9,559 nt of DNA, taken from contig JAITKU010000244.1 of assembly GCA_031278255.1 (NCBI GenBank), forward strand, positions 1-9,559, in the 5' to 3' direction. This DNA comes from Eubacteriales Family XIII. Incertae Sedis bacterium. GTDB lineage: Bacteria > Bacillota > Clostridia > Peptostreptococcales > Anaerovoracaceae. How positions within the stretch are numbered: the stretch's first letter is position 1; each line of letters starts with the position of its first letter. Of this stretch, positions 1-5,468 are shown piece after piece. A program made the position numbers and the translations under genes. Under the pieces are notes generated by a model. That model was not told the DNA's origin. It made no database searches and saw only the letters and a program-made list of their open reading frames with translations.

Positions 1-5
1 AATGG

Positions 6-174
6 AAAAACGGACAGCGAAGCACCCGTTCGCTGCGCTCCGGGCATAAATGAGCGGAGCACCCGTTCGCTGTGCTCCGGGCATAAACGACCGGAGGAAC
101 GAGGCGAAGCCGAGTGTTGGCTTCCTCACGTAGCTTCGAGTACGCTCCGGGAGCCACCTCCGCTGTCCGTTTTG
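6..174. repeat. Hairpin-rich element bounded by 13-bp inverted repeats
   Basis: The sequence AAAACGGACAGCG at 7-19 is the exact reverse complement of CGCTGTCCGTTTT at 161-173, so about 170 bp is bounded by inverted repeats. Inside are three stem-loops: GCTCCG/CGGAGC (37-42 with 55-60); a compound stem CGTTC + CTCCGG paired with CCGGAG + GAACG (64-68 and 75-80 with 91-101); and GAGG..AAGCC/GGCTTCCTC (101-111 with 119-127). No ORF with protein-like composition lies here. It could be a small non-coding mobile or intergenic repeat of the MITE/BIME kind, or a structured 3' region. That class is inferred; only the repeats themselves are seen. Confidence 0.5.
21..87. repeat. Tandem pair of 30-nt direct repeats, third copy nearby
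   Basis: A unit AGCACCCGTTCGCTG(C/T)GCTCCGGGCATAAA occurs at 21-50 and again at 58-87 (period 37), with a single C/T difference. A diverged third copy with one inserted T lies at 233-258. Each copy has CCCG and CGGG at its ends. Two copies at one spacing plus a loose third do not make a CRISPR array. They resemble dispersed palindromic intergenic repeats. Confidence 0.6.
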
Positions 175-202
175 CCTGCCGAAGCGGAGCTTCGGGGCAA
201 AA
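170..202. repeat. Long perfect-arm hairpin
   Basis: TTTTGCC and CCGAAGC (170-176 and 179-185) pair with GCTTCGG and GGCAAAA (189-202). This gives a 14-bp stem with a 2-nt bulge (TG) and a 3-nt loop (GGA). It has no T-tract beyond the stem on either strand, so it is not a textbook intrinsic terminator. It could protect a 3' end or belong to the adjacent repeat element, whose right inverted repeat it overlaps. Confidence 0.5.
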
Positions 203-230
203 AGGCAACTAGGCCGGCAGAACCCGGCCT
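199..230 (-). terminator. Weak candidate terminator of the thiamine operon
   Basis: Read on the minus strand, AGGCCGG and CCGGCCT (211-230) form a 7-bp GC-rich stem with a 6-nt loop. It is followed after seven bases by five T residues (199-203). It lies about 85 nt beyond the stop of the last thiamine gene. The gap between stem and T-tract is longer than usual, so termination here is only a guess. Confidence 0.3.
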
Positions 231-315
231 GATACCCGTTCGCTTGTGCTCCGGGCACGCGGCGAAAATATCGCGGCGTTTGAATAGTTTCGATTGAACC
301 TTTGAACAGTAACAT

Positions 316-936
316 TTAAAGTAAATTGTCTTGTAGGGATTTCAGGTGTGCGGCGGGATCGGCGCAGGACATGAAGGAGGACATGAGGCAGGCGCCGGCG
401 GCGCCGGTCTGCCTGATCTGTGCGATGTTTGCCTCGGATATGCCGCCTATGGCGTAGACGGGAATGGGCAGGCGCTCGCACAGCTCGGAGAGGAAGCGGA
501 GGCCGCGCGGCGCGCGCGCCGCCTTGCTCTCCGTTTGGAATATGTGGCCGGCCAGCACGTAGGCCGCGCGGAGGGAGGCCGCGCGGAGGGCCTCGTCCGC
601 CGAATGCACGGAAACGCCCACGCGGACGCCCGGCAAAAGCGCGTCGCCGTCCGCCCGCGCCGCAAGCGTCGCAAAGTCCGCAAAGGGCAGATGCAGGCCG
701 GCGCGGTCCGCGCCGCGTCCGCACGAGAGGCCGGCGAGCCCGTGCGCGATGAGCGGGGTCCCGTGCCGCGCGCAGATTTCATGCGCCCGCGCGAAGAAGG
801 CCGCGTACGCGGCGGGCGACAGCGCCTTCTCGCGGAGAAGGATCGCGGAAACGCCCGCTGCGGCCATGGCGTCGAGCCGTTCCCAAAAATCCCCCGCGCA
901 GAGCCGCGAATCCGTCACCGCGATGATCTCAAACAC
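316..936 (-). CDS. tenI: TenI-like thiazole tautomerase / thiamine phosphate synthase family protein
   Basis: A 206-residue TIM-barrel protein of the ThiE/TenI superfamily at its normal length. Visible motifs are LREK (34-37), GLHLP (80-84), SVHS (109-112), GHIFQT (130-135), SKAARAPRGL (137-146) and AIGGI (162-166). TenI has Gly-His where ThiE has Gly-Pro in the GxxFxT motif, and that histidine (H131 here) is the residue reported to drive isomerisation of thiazole carboxylate phosphate in Bacillus TenI. The Asn-Asp pair usual in ThiE is replaced by Ala-His (64-65). This favours TenI over ThiE, although automatic annotation may say thiamine phosphate synthase. The start is GTG, overlapping the end of thiH by 8 nt (GTGTTTGA), with only a weak ribosome site, so translation is probably coupled. 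It is the last gene of the thiamine operon. Confidence 0.85.
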   Translation of the reverse strand: MFEIIAVTDSRLCAGDFWERLDAMAAAGVSAILLREKALSPAAYAAFFARAHEICARHGTPLIAHGLAGLSCGRGADRAGLHLPFADFATLAARADGDALLPGVRVGVSVHSADEALRAASLRAAYVLAGHIFQTESKAARAPRGLRFLSELCERLPIPVYAIGGISEANIAQIRQTGAAGACLMSSFMSCADPAAHLKSLQDNLL

Positions 937-2089
937 GGAGGTACTCGCTCATGACGGGCTGCAGGCCGCGCGAAAGCAGCATCGCGCGGATCTCCGCAAC
1001 GGAGCGGTTGTCGGCCATGGTCCACTGTTCGCCGCCCTTGGCCTTCCCCGTGCGCCCGCCGACGCCGACGTCCACGCCGGCGGATATCTTCGTCGCGGCG
1101 ATATCCACAACATTGTCGCGAAAGCGCGCGTTCTCCCGGCTCGAGATCGTGATGCTCGCGAAGGGGAGGAAGAGCCTGTAGGCGCAGATGACCCGGAGCA
1201 GCTCGGCCTCGCCCACCGCCTGCGGCTCGATTCCGCCCGCGCCCGCGATGGGACGCAGGCGCGGACAGGACAGCGCGATCTCCGCGTGCGGGTATTTTCG
1301 CTGCAAGAGCCGGGCGTGCAGGCCCGTCGCGAAGGCGTCCCGCCTGAAATCCGCGAGGCCGAGAAGGGCCGCGAAGCCGACGCCGCGCATACCGCCGAGG
1401 AGCGCGCGCTCCTGCGCGTTGAAGCGATAGGGGAACACGCGCTTGCGACCGCCCGGGTGCAGCGCGCCGTAGCGCGCCGTGTCGTAGCTCTCCTGGAACA
1501 CGGTCACGAAATCCGCGCCCCGCGCGCGCAGCGCGGCGTAGTCCGCGCTGTCCATCGGGTACACCTCTAGGCCGACCGTGCGAAAATACCCGCGCGCGAT
1601 CTCGCAGGCCGCGCCTATGTAGGCGATATCCGACATGCGGCGGCTCTCTCCCGTGAGCAGCAGGATCTCCTCGAGGCCCGCGCGCGCGATCGCGCGCATC
1701 TCCGTTTCGATCTCCGCCGCGTCGAGGCGCGCCCTGTCGATGGCGTTGCGGCGGTTGAAGCCGCAGTAAACGCATTCGTTTTCGCAATAGTTTGCGAGAT
1801 AGAGGGGCGTGAACAGGGATACGGAGTTGCCGAAGCGCGCCCGCGTTTCCCGGCGCGCGCGCTGCGCGAGTCTTTCAAGCAGGGGCGCCGCGGCGGGGGA
1901 AAGCAAGGCCGCGAAATCCGCGGGCGTGCATTGCGGCGCGTCCAGGGCGCGCAGCACGTGCCCGCGCGTAAAGGCCGTGAAATCCACCGCGCGCGCGGCC
2001 GCAAGCACCCGGTTCATCAGGGCGGGATCCGTTTGTTCCATATCGTCCGAATAGGACATGATATCCGTATTGTCCGTATTATGCTTCAT
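929..2089 (-). CDS. thiH: 2-iminoacetate synthase ThiH (radical SAM tyrosine lyase)
   Basis: ThiH cleaves tyrosine to dehydroglycine (2-iminoacetate) and p-cresol; dehydroglycine supplies C2 and N of the thiazole ring to ThiG. The 386-residue length is normal. The radical SAM cluster motif CxxxCxxC is at C102, C106 and C109, followed by GF. LTGES (145-149), the EVYPM stretch (175-179) and the family C-terminal domain from about residue 250 are also present. The first ATG overlaps the end of thiG by 11 nt and has little Shine-Dalgarno sequence; ATGs at codons 11 and 17 are possible alternatives, since the first 20 residues are hydrophilic and look non-conserved. The [4Fe-4S] radical enzyme is oxygen-sensitive, which fits an anaerobe, whereas aerobic Bacillota use ThiO. 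Confidence 0.97.
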   Translation of the reverse strand: MKHNTDNTDIMSYSDDMEQTDPALMNRVLAAARAVDFTAFTRGHVLRALDAPQCTPADFAALLSPAAAPLLERLAQRARRETRARFGNSVSLFTPLYLANYCENECVYCGFNRRNAIDRARLDAAEIETEMRAIARAGLEEILLLTGESRRMSDIAYIGAACEIARGYFRTVGLEVYPMDSADYAALRARGADFVTVFQESYDTARYGALHPGGRKRVFPYRFNAQERALLGGMRGVGFAALLGLADFRRDAFATGLHARLLQRKYPHAEIALSCPRLRPIAGAGGIEPQAVGEAELLRVICAYRLFLPFASITISSRENARFRDNVVDIAATKISAGVDVGVGGRTGKAKGGEQWTMADNRSVAEIRAMLLSRGLQPVMSEYLRV

Positions 2090-2885
2090 CGTGCAAAAAT
2101 CCCGTCAAGGGCGAGGACGCGGTTGCGCCGCGTTCGAGTACGCGTCCCGGCCCCGCGCGAAAAGCGGTGCGCCCCGCCTCCACCGCTTTCTTGAAAGCCT
2201 CCGCCATGGCGGGGATATCGTCCGCCGTCGCGATCGCCGTGTTGACCATGACGGCGGCGGCGCCCATCTCCATGAGTTCACAGGCCTGCGAGGGCCGGCC
2301 TATGCCGGCGTCCACGATGATCGGAAGATCGATCTCTTCTATCAATATGCGGATGTGATCGCGGACACTTATGCCGCGGTTTGATCCGATCGGCGCCGCG
2401 AGCGGCATCACGCAGGCCGCCCCCGCGCGCACGAGGTCCTGCGCCGTGTTCAGATCGGGATTGATGTAGGGCAGCACGGTGAAGCCCTCCTCCGCGAGCA
2501 AGGCCGTCGCCCTGACCGTTTCATGGTTATCCGGCATCAAATACTTAAAATCGCGGATGACTTCTATCTTGATCAGGTCGCCGCAGCCGAGTTCCCGCGC
2601 GAAGCGGGCGATCTTCACGGCTTCTTCCGCCGTCCGCGCGCCCGAGGTGTTCGGCAGCAGGGTCACGCCCGCGGGGATAGCGTCGAGGATATTCTCCTCG
2701 CCGCCCGGATTCGCGCGCCGTATCGCCAGCGTGACGATCTGCGCGCCCGCGCTCTCCACGGCCGCCCGGATCAGCGTCAGGGAGTATTTCCCGGAACCGA
2801 GGATGAAGCGCGATGTGAACGCGCGCCCGCCGAGCATGAGCGCGTCCGCGTCCGCCTTGGGACGCGCGGCCTCCGTCTTGTTCAT
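2079..2885 (-). CDS. thiG: Thiazole synthase ThiG
   Basis: ThiG condenses 1-deoxy-D-xylulose 5-phosphate, dehydroglycine and the ThiS thiocarboxylate sulfur into the thiazole phosphate carboxylate. The 268 residues form a (beta/alpha)8 barrel. Visible hallmarks are LGSGKY (29-34), LPNTSGA (77-83), the Schiff-base lysine K106 in LIKIEVI (104-110), PLAAPIGSNRGI (161-172), VDAGIG (191-196) and VNTAIA (214-219). The ATG lies two nucleotides after the thiS stop and is preceded by a perfect GGAGGT at good spacing, which fixes the start. ATG at codon 17 is an alternative but has no comparable site. ThiG normally works as a complex with ThiS, matching their adjacency. Confidence 0.97.
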   Translation of the reverse strand: MNKTEAARPKADADALMLGGRAFTSRFILGSGKYSLTLIRAAVESAGAQIVTLAIRRANPGGEENILDAIPAGVTLLPNTSGARTAEEAVKIARFARELGCGDLIKIEVIRDFKYLMPDNHETVRATALLAEEGFTVLPYINPDLNTAQDLVRAGAACVMPLAAPIGSNRGISVRDHIRILIEEIDLPIIVDAGIGRPSQACELMEMGAAAVMVNTAIATADDIPAMAEAFKKAVEAGRTAFRAGPGRVLERGATASSPLTGFLHDEA

Positions 2886-2887
2886 CT

Positions 2888-3085
2888 TTAACCTCCGCTT
2901 ACAAAATTCACGATCTCCACCCTGTCACCGTCCCGCAGTACAATGCCGTCATAGGCGGATTTTGGGATGATCGCGTCGTTCAGGCCGACGGCGACGCGGC
3001 GCGCGTCGTAGTCCCGCGCTCTCAGAAAGTCCGTGATCGAAAGGCCGGCCGCGCCCGCCGTTTCCTTTCCGTTTACCGAAATCAT
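2888..3085 (-). CDS. thiS: Sulfur carrier protein ThiS
   Basis: A 65-residue ubiquitin-like protein beginning MISVNGKE and ending in the diagnostic Gly-Gly. The C-terminal glycine is adenylylated and converted to a thiocarboxylate that donates sulfur to ThiG. The beta-grasp pattern is visible: ISVNGK, then SITDFL (16-21), VAVGLNDAIIPKS (31-43), and the end DGDRVEIVNFVSGG (52-65). The start overlaps the stop of the transporter gene as ATGA and has GGAGG about eight nucleotides upstream. The frame stays open further upstream but that part lies inside the transporter gene. The activating enzyme ThiF is not encoded next to it, as it often is elsewhere; MoeB, HesA or a distant ThiF must do the job. 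Confidence 0.95.
   Translation of the reverse strand: MISVNGKETAGAAGLSITDFLRARDYDARRVAVGLNDAIIPKSAYDGIVLRDGDRVEIVNFVSGG
2891..2896 (-). promoter_or_regulatory. thiG ribosome binding site inside the thiS Gly-Gly codons
   Basis: The last two sense codons of thiS, GGA GGT, encode the obligatory C-terminal Gly-Gly and at the same time read as a perfect Shine-Dalgarno sequence six to seven bases before the thiG ATG. One hexamer therefore serves the ThiS active end and the start of its partner enzyme, which would tie translation of the two genes together. Confidence 0.8.
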
Positions 3086-4254
3086 AGGGATGCCCTCCGT
3101 TTCGCCGCCAGGCCGTACGGCACGTAGACGGCGGACACCGACGCGATACACAGGAGGGTCGGTATCCCGACGGCAAAGCGGCCGAACAGGTAGTAGGCGA
3201 ACATCCCGGCGAGGGCTGTGAGCAGCTTGTCCGCGCGCAGGGCCTTTTCGCTTACGGGAACGGCCAGAAGAAAATCAAGGAATATAATGGTATATATAGG
3301 AATAAATACCATGCCTATGCCCGTCAGGAACTGTTCGAGGAAAGCGCCGTAGCGTTCTATCGGAAAGACCGTCGATACGAGCGTGGCGCAGAGACCCGCC
3401 GCGAGGATGGGCGCGCGCTTGCTCTTCGTTTTGGCGACGCGTCCCGCCGATTCGGCGGCGGAATACAGGTCCAAAAAGGCGGTGGTCAGCGTGGAGAGCA
3501 GGACCACGCCGCAGGCGAGGTAACGAAAACGACCGGCCGCGACGAAAGCGAAGATGTCTCCGCCGCCCGTAACCGCGATGAAGAGACCGAACAGATACAT
3601 AAGCGTACTGCCGGCGAAATATCCGGCAAAGGGTATGCCTGTCGCGCAACTTCGGTCCTCCGCCGATACGGTATAATCGCCGATGAGCGGCAGCCACGAA
3701 ACGGGCATCGCTATGGACAGTTCGATCGCGAGGGTCATGCCGATATCGCCGCCGAAAGCGCCCGAGGGGATCGTCCCGCCGCGGGAGACCGCCTCCGCGA
3801 ACAGCACCGCGCACAGCAGCAAAAGCAGCGCCACCGCGATATTATTCAGGCGCACGGCGGGACTGCCAAGTAGCAACGCCCACGCGAGTACGAGCGCGGA
3901 GAGTACGAGGGCCGCCGGCGCAAAGGGCAGCTGCGGCAATACGCTCGTTATGGCGCCGCCCGCCTGCACGATCATCACGACCGTCCAGCCGAGCAACTGC
4001 ACGACGTTGCAGAGGGCCACCAGCCTGCCGCCCGCGCCGCCGAAAGACAGCGCGACCGCGCCCATCGCGTTTTCGCCGCGCGCGAACGACACGCCGCCGC
4101 CGAAAGCGAGCAGCGCGACGCCGATGAGATGTCCCGTCACGACGGCCGCGAAGCCCTTGCCGAGACCAAGCGGCGCGAGCAGACCGCCCGTGAATATTTC
4201 CGATACGGAAACGGCCGCGCCGATCCAGAGCAGCAACATGGTCGGTTTTTTCAC
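3082..4254 (-). CDS. cytX: CytX-type hydroxymethylpyrimidine permease (NCS1 family)
   Basis: A 390-residue, very hydrophobic membrane protein with about ten to twelve helices, of the nucleobase:cation symporter-1 family. The N-terminal SVSEIFTGGLLAPLG (16-30), GHLIG (41-45), NVVQLLGWTVVMI (83-95) and SWLPLIGDYT (186-195) match the CytX subgroup, which is found under TPP riboswitches and is predicted to import hydroxymethylpyrimidine. The start is GTG, overlapping the thiD stop as GTGA, with GGAGAGG upstream. The frame remains open through thiD, but that extension is arginine-rich non-protein sequence. Its position between thiD and thiS fits supply of the pyrimidine that ThiD phosphorylates. 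Substrate is inferred from context; other NCS1 members carry cytosine, thiamine or allantoin. Confidence 0.9.
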   Translation of the reverse strand: MKKPTMLLLWIGAAVSVSEIFTGGLLAPLGLGKGFAAVVTGHLIGVALLAFGGGVSFARGENAMGAVALSFGGAGGRLVALCNVVQLLGWTVVMIVQAGGAITSVLPQLPFAPAALVLSALVLAWALLLGSPAVRLNNIAVALLLLLCAVLFAEAVSRGGTIPSGAFGGDIGMTLAIELSIAMPVSWLPLIGDYTVSAEDRSCATGIPFAGYFAGSTLMYLFGLFIAVTGGGDIFAFVAAGRFRYLACGVVLLSTLTTAFLDLYSAAESAGRVAKTKSKRAPILAAGLCATLVSTVFPIERYGAFLEQFLTGIGMVFIPIYTIIFLDFLLAVPVSEKALRADKLLTALAGMFAYYLFGRFAVGIPTLLCIASVSAVYVPYGLAAKRRASL

Positions 4255-5099
4255 ACTTCCCTCTCCGCGTTCGCGCGCGCAGTCTCCCGCGGTGTTTCCG
4301 CGTCCATGCCGGCGCGGCGGTAGAGCGCCGCCATATGGCCCACGGGTCCGATGCCCGTCCCGACCGCGTAGGCGTCGCCGATGGCCTGCGTGACATAATC
4401 CTTGGCCGCGCGGACCGCCGTCTGCACATCGTCCCCGCACGCGAGCCGGCTCGCGACGGCCGAGGAGAGCGTACAGCCCGTTCCGTGCGTGTGCCGGGTG
4501 TTTATGCGCGCCGCGCGCAGGACGGTAAAAACACCGTCCGCGAACAGGATATCCTCCGCCGTCTCGCCCGGGAGATGGCCGCCCTTGATGAGTACGCTCT
4601 GCGCGCCGAGGCCCGCTATCGTTTCGGCGGCCCTGCGCGCGTCGGCCTCGTTTTCGATCGGAAAGCCGCAGAGTATCTCGGCCTCGGGGATGTTCGGCGT
4701 CGTGATGTCGGCGATCGCGATCAGTTCGCGCAGGGCGCGCGTCGCGTCCGCGCGCAGTATGCGGCAGCCGCTCTTCGATACCATCACGGGATCGATCACG
4801 ATGTTTCGCGCGCCCTGTTTCGTCAGGCAATCGCGGATCGCGCGTATGATCCCCGCGCTCGAAACCATGCCCACCTTTACGGCGTCCACCCGTATATCCT
4901 CGAATACCGCCTCGATCTGCGCCGCGACGACGGAGGCTTCGATCTCGCGCACATCGTAGACGGCCCGCGTGTTCTGCACCGTCACGGCCGTAATCGCGGC
5001 CATGCCGTAGACGCCCAGAGCGCACATGGTCTTGAGATCGGCCTGTATGCCCGCGCCGCCGCTCGGATCGGAACCCGCAATGCTCAGTACATTCTTCAT
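4251..5099 (-). CDS. thiD: Hydroxymethylpyrimidine/phosphomethylpyrimidine kinase ThiD
   Basis: ThiD phosphorylates HMP to HMP-P and then to HMP-PP, the pyrimidine substrate for joining with thiazole phosphate. The 282 residues show the ribokinase-like signatures: GSDPSGGAGIQADLKT (9-24), AVTVQNT (38-44), VGMVSS (76-81), DPVMVSKSG (103-111), TPNIPEA (134-140), KGGH (172-175) and HTHGTGCTLSSA (203-214), with the nucleotide-loop and catalytic cysteine at C209. The chosen ATG gives the canonical N-terminus MKNVLSIAGSDP and follows a GGCGGGGAG purine stretch. Upstream in-frame codons lie in the riboswitch terminator. It is the first gene of the operon. The last 20 residues, rich in Ala, Arg and Glu, extend past the usual fold and overlap the cytX start. 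Confidence 0.97.
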   Translation of the reverse strand: MKNVLSIAGSDPSGGAGIQADLKTMCALGVYGMAAITAVTVQNTRAVYDVREIEASVVAAQIEAVFEDIRVDAVKVGMVSSAGIIRAIRDCLTKQGARNIVIDPVMVSKSGCRILRADATRALRELIAIADITTPNIPEAEILCGFPIENEADARRAAETIAGLGAQSVLIKGGHLPGETAEDILFADGVFTVLRAARINTRHTHGTGCTLSSAVASRLACGDDVQTAVRAAKDYVTQAIGDAYAVGTGIGPVGHMAALYRRAGMDAETPRETARANAEREV

Positions 5100-5123
5100 G
5101 CTCCCCGCCTTTCCGGGCCTTAC

Positions 5124-5153
5124 AAAAAAGGCCCCCGGCATATACCGGCGGCG
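5124..5153 (-). terminator. Riboswitch-controlled intrinsic terminator before thiD
   Basis: On the minus strand GCC, one mismatch, then CCGG (5152-5145) pairs with CCGG, a G, then GGC (5138-5131) around a TATATG loop, followed by C and six T residues (5129-5124). It sits between the TPP aptamer and thiD, the expected place for the expression platform. Bases 5142-5150 of its 5' arm can pair instead with aptamer bases 5174-5182 (nine pairs, one of them G-U), which would be the antiterminator. Confidence 0.8.
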
Positions 5154-5164
5154 CAAAAGAACGG

Positions 5165-5285
5165 GTTTTCCTACGCCGGCATTATCCGGATCAGGTCCAA
5201 GGCGGCGTATTTTTGATACACCGCCTAAGGGTTCAAAGCCTCGATCGGCTTCATCTCAGCCGGAAACATCCGGCACCCCGCGTAT
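5165..5285 (-). ncRNA. TPP riboswitch (THI element)
   Basis: The minus strand carries the conserved TPP aptamer parts in order: GGGGTGCC (5279-5272), a GCCGG/CCGGC stem, CTGAGA (5259-5254), ACCC, ACCTGATC (5196-5189), GGATAATGCC (5188-5179) and GCGTAGGAA. CTGAGA contacts the pyrimidine of thiamine pyrophosphate and the second arm binds the diphosphate. Two added stem-loops are present: AAGCC/GGCTT (5236-5251) between CTGAGA and ACCC, and an 11-bp stem (5200-5226) between ACCC and ACCTGATC. High TPP should stop transcription before thiD. The outer P1 helix is not obvious, so the ends are approximate. Confidence 0.95.
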
Positions 5286-5316
5286 TCGGTTTTGTCTGTG
5301 TTTGTATCTTTTGCTT

Positions 5317-5345
5317 ATTATACACGTTCCCCGCGCGCATTGCAA
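5317..5345 (-). promoter_or_regulatory. Sigma-70-type promoter of the thiamine operon
   Basis: On the minus strand a -35 box TTGCAA (5345-5340) is followed by 17 bases and a perfect -10 box TATAAT (5322-5317), preceded by TGTG as in an extended -10. Transcription should begin near 5310, about 25 nt before the aptamer, giving a leader of roughly 210 nt up to thiD. Confidence 0.85.
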
Positions 5346-5432
5346 ATATATTTTTGACAATCACGCAAGCGGCAAATTGCAACATTAAGTGTCATGTAAA
5401 TCTATGGAAATCCGATATTGGCCTTGCCCTTT

Positions 5433-5461
5433 CCCGGGGCCGTCCGCGGCGGCCTCCCGGG
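5433..5461 (-). terminator. GC-rich hairpin after the AAA+ operon, no U-tract
   Basis: Eight bases beyond the stop of the coiled-coil gene, CCCGG + GGCCG pairs with CGGCC + CCGGG (10 bp, GA bulge, 7-nt loop). The stem is strong but is followed by AAAGGGC, not by U residues. It may end or protect the transcript, or it may let transcription continue into the thiamine promoter region. Nothing else recognisable lies between here and the -35 box at 5345. Confidence 0.4.
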
Positions 5462-5468
5462 CGTGAAG

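Noticed and set aside
21..258. CRISPR array
   Set aside because: Only two repeats at one spacing of 37 nt plus a diverged third, spacers of about 7 nt, and no cas genes.
346..954. 202-codon plus-strand open frame opposite the tenI-like gene
   Set aside because: Low-complexity Arg/Ala/Gly composition and no motif; a shadow of the minus-strand gene.
4255..5025. N-terminal extension of the transporter frame through thiD
   Set aside because: The extension is Arg/Gly/Asp-rich and lies wholly within thiD; the GTG at 4254 has a ribosome site and gives the family N-terminus.
4335..5216. 293-codon plus-strand open frame opposite thiD
   Set aside because: Arg/Ala/Gly-rich composition, antisense to thiD and running through the riboswitch terminator.
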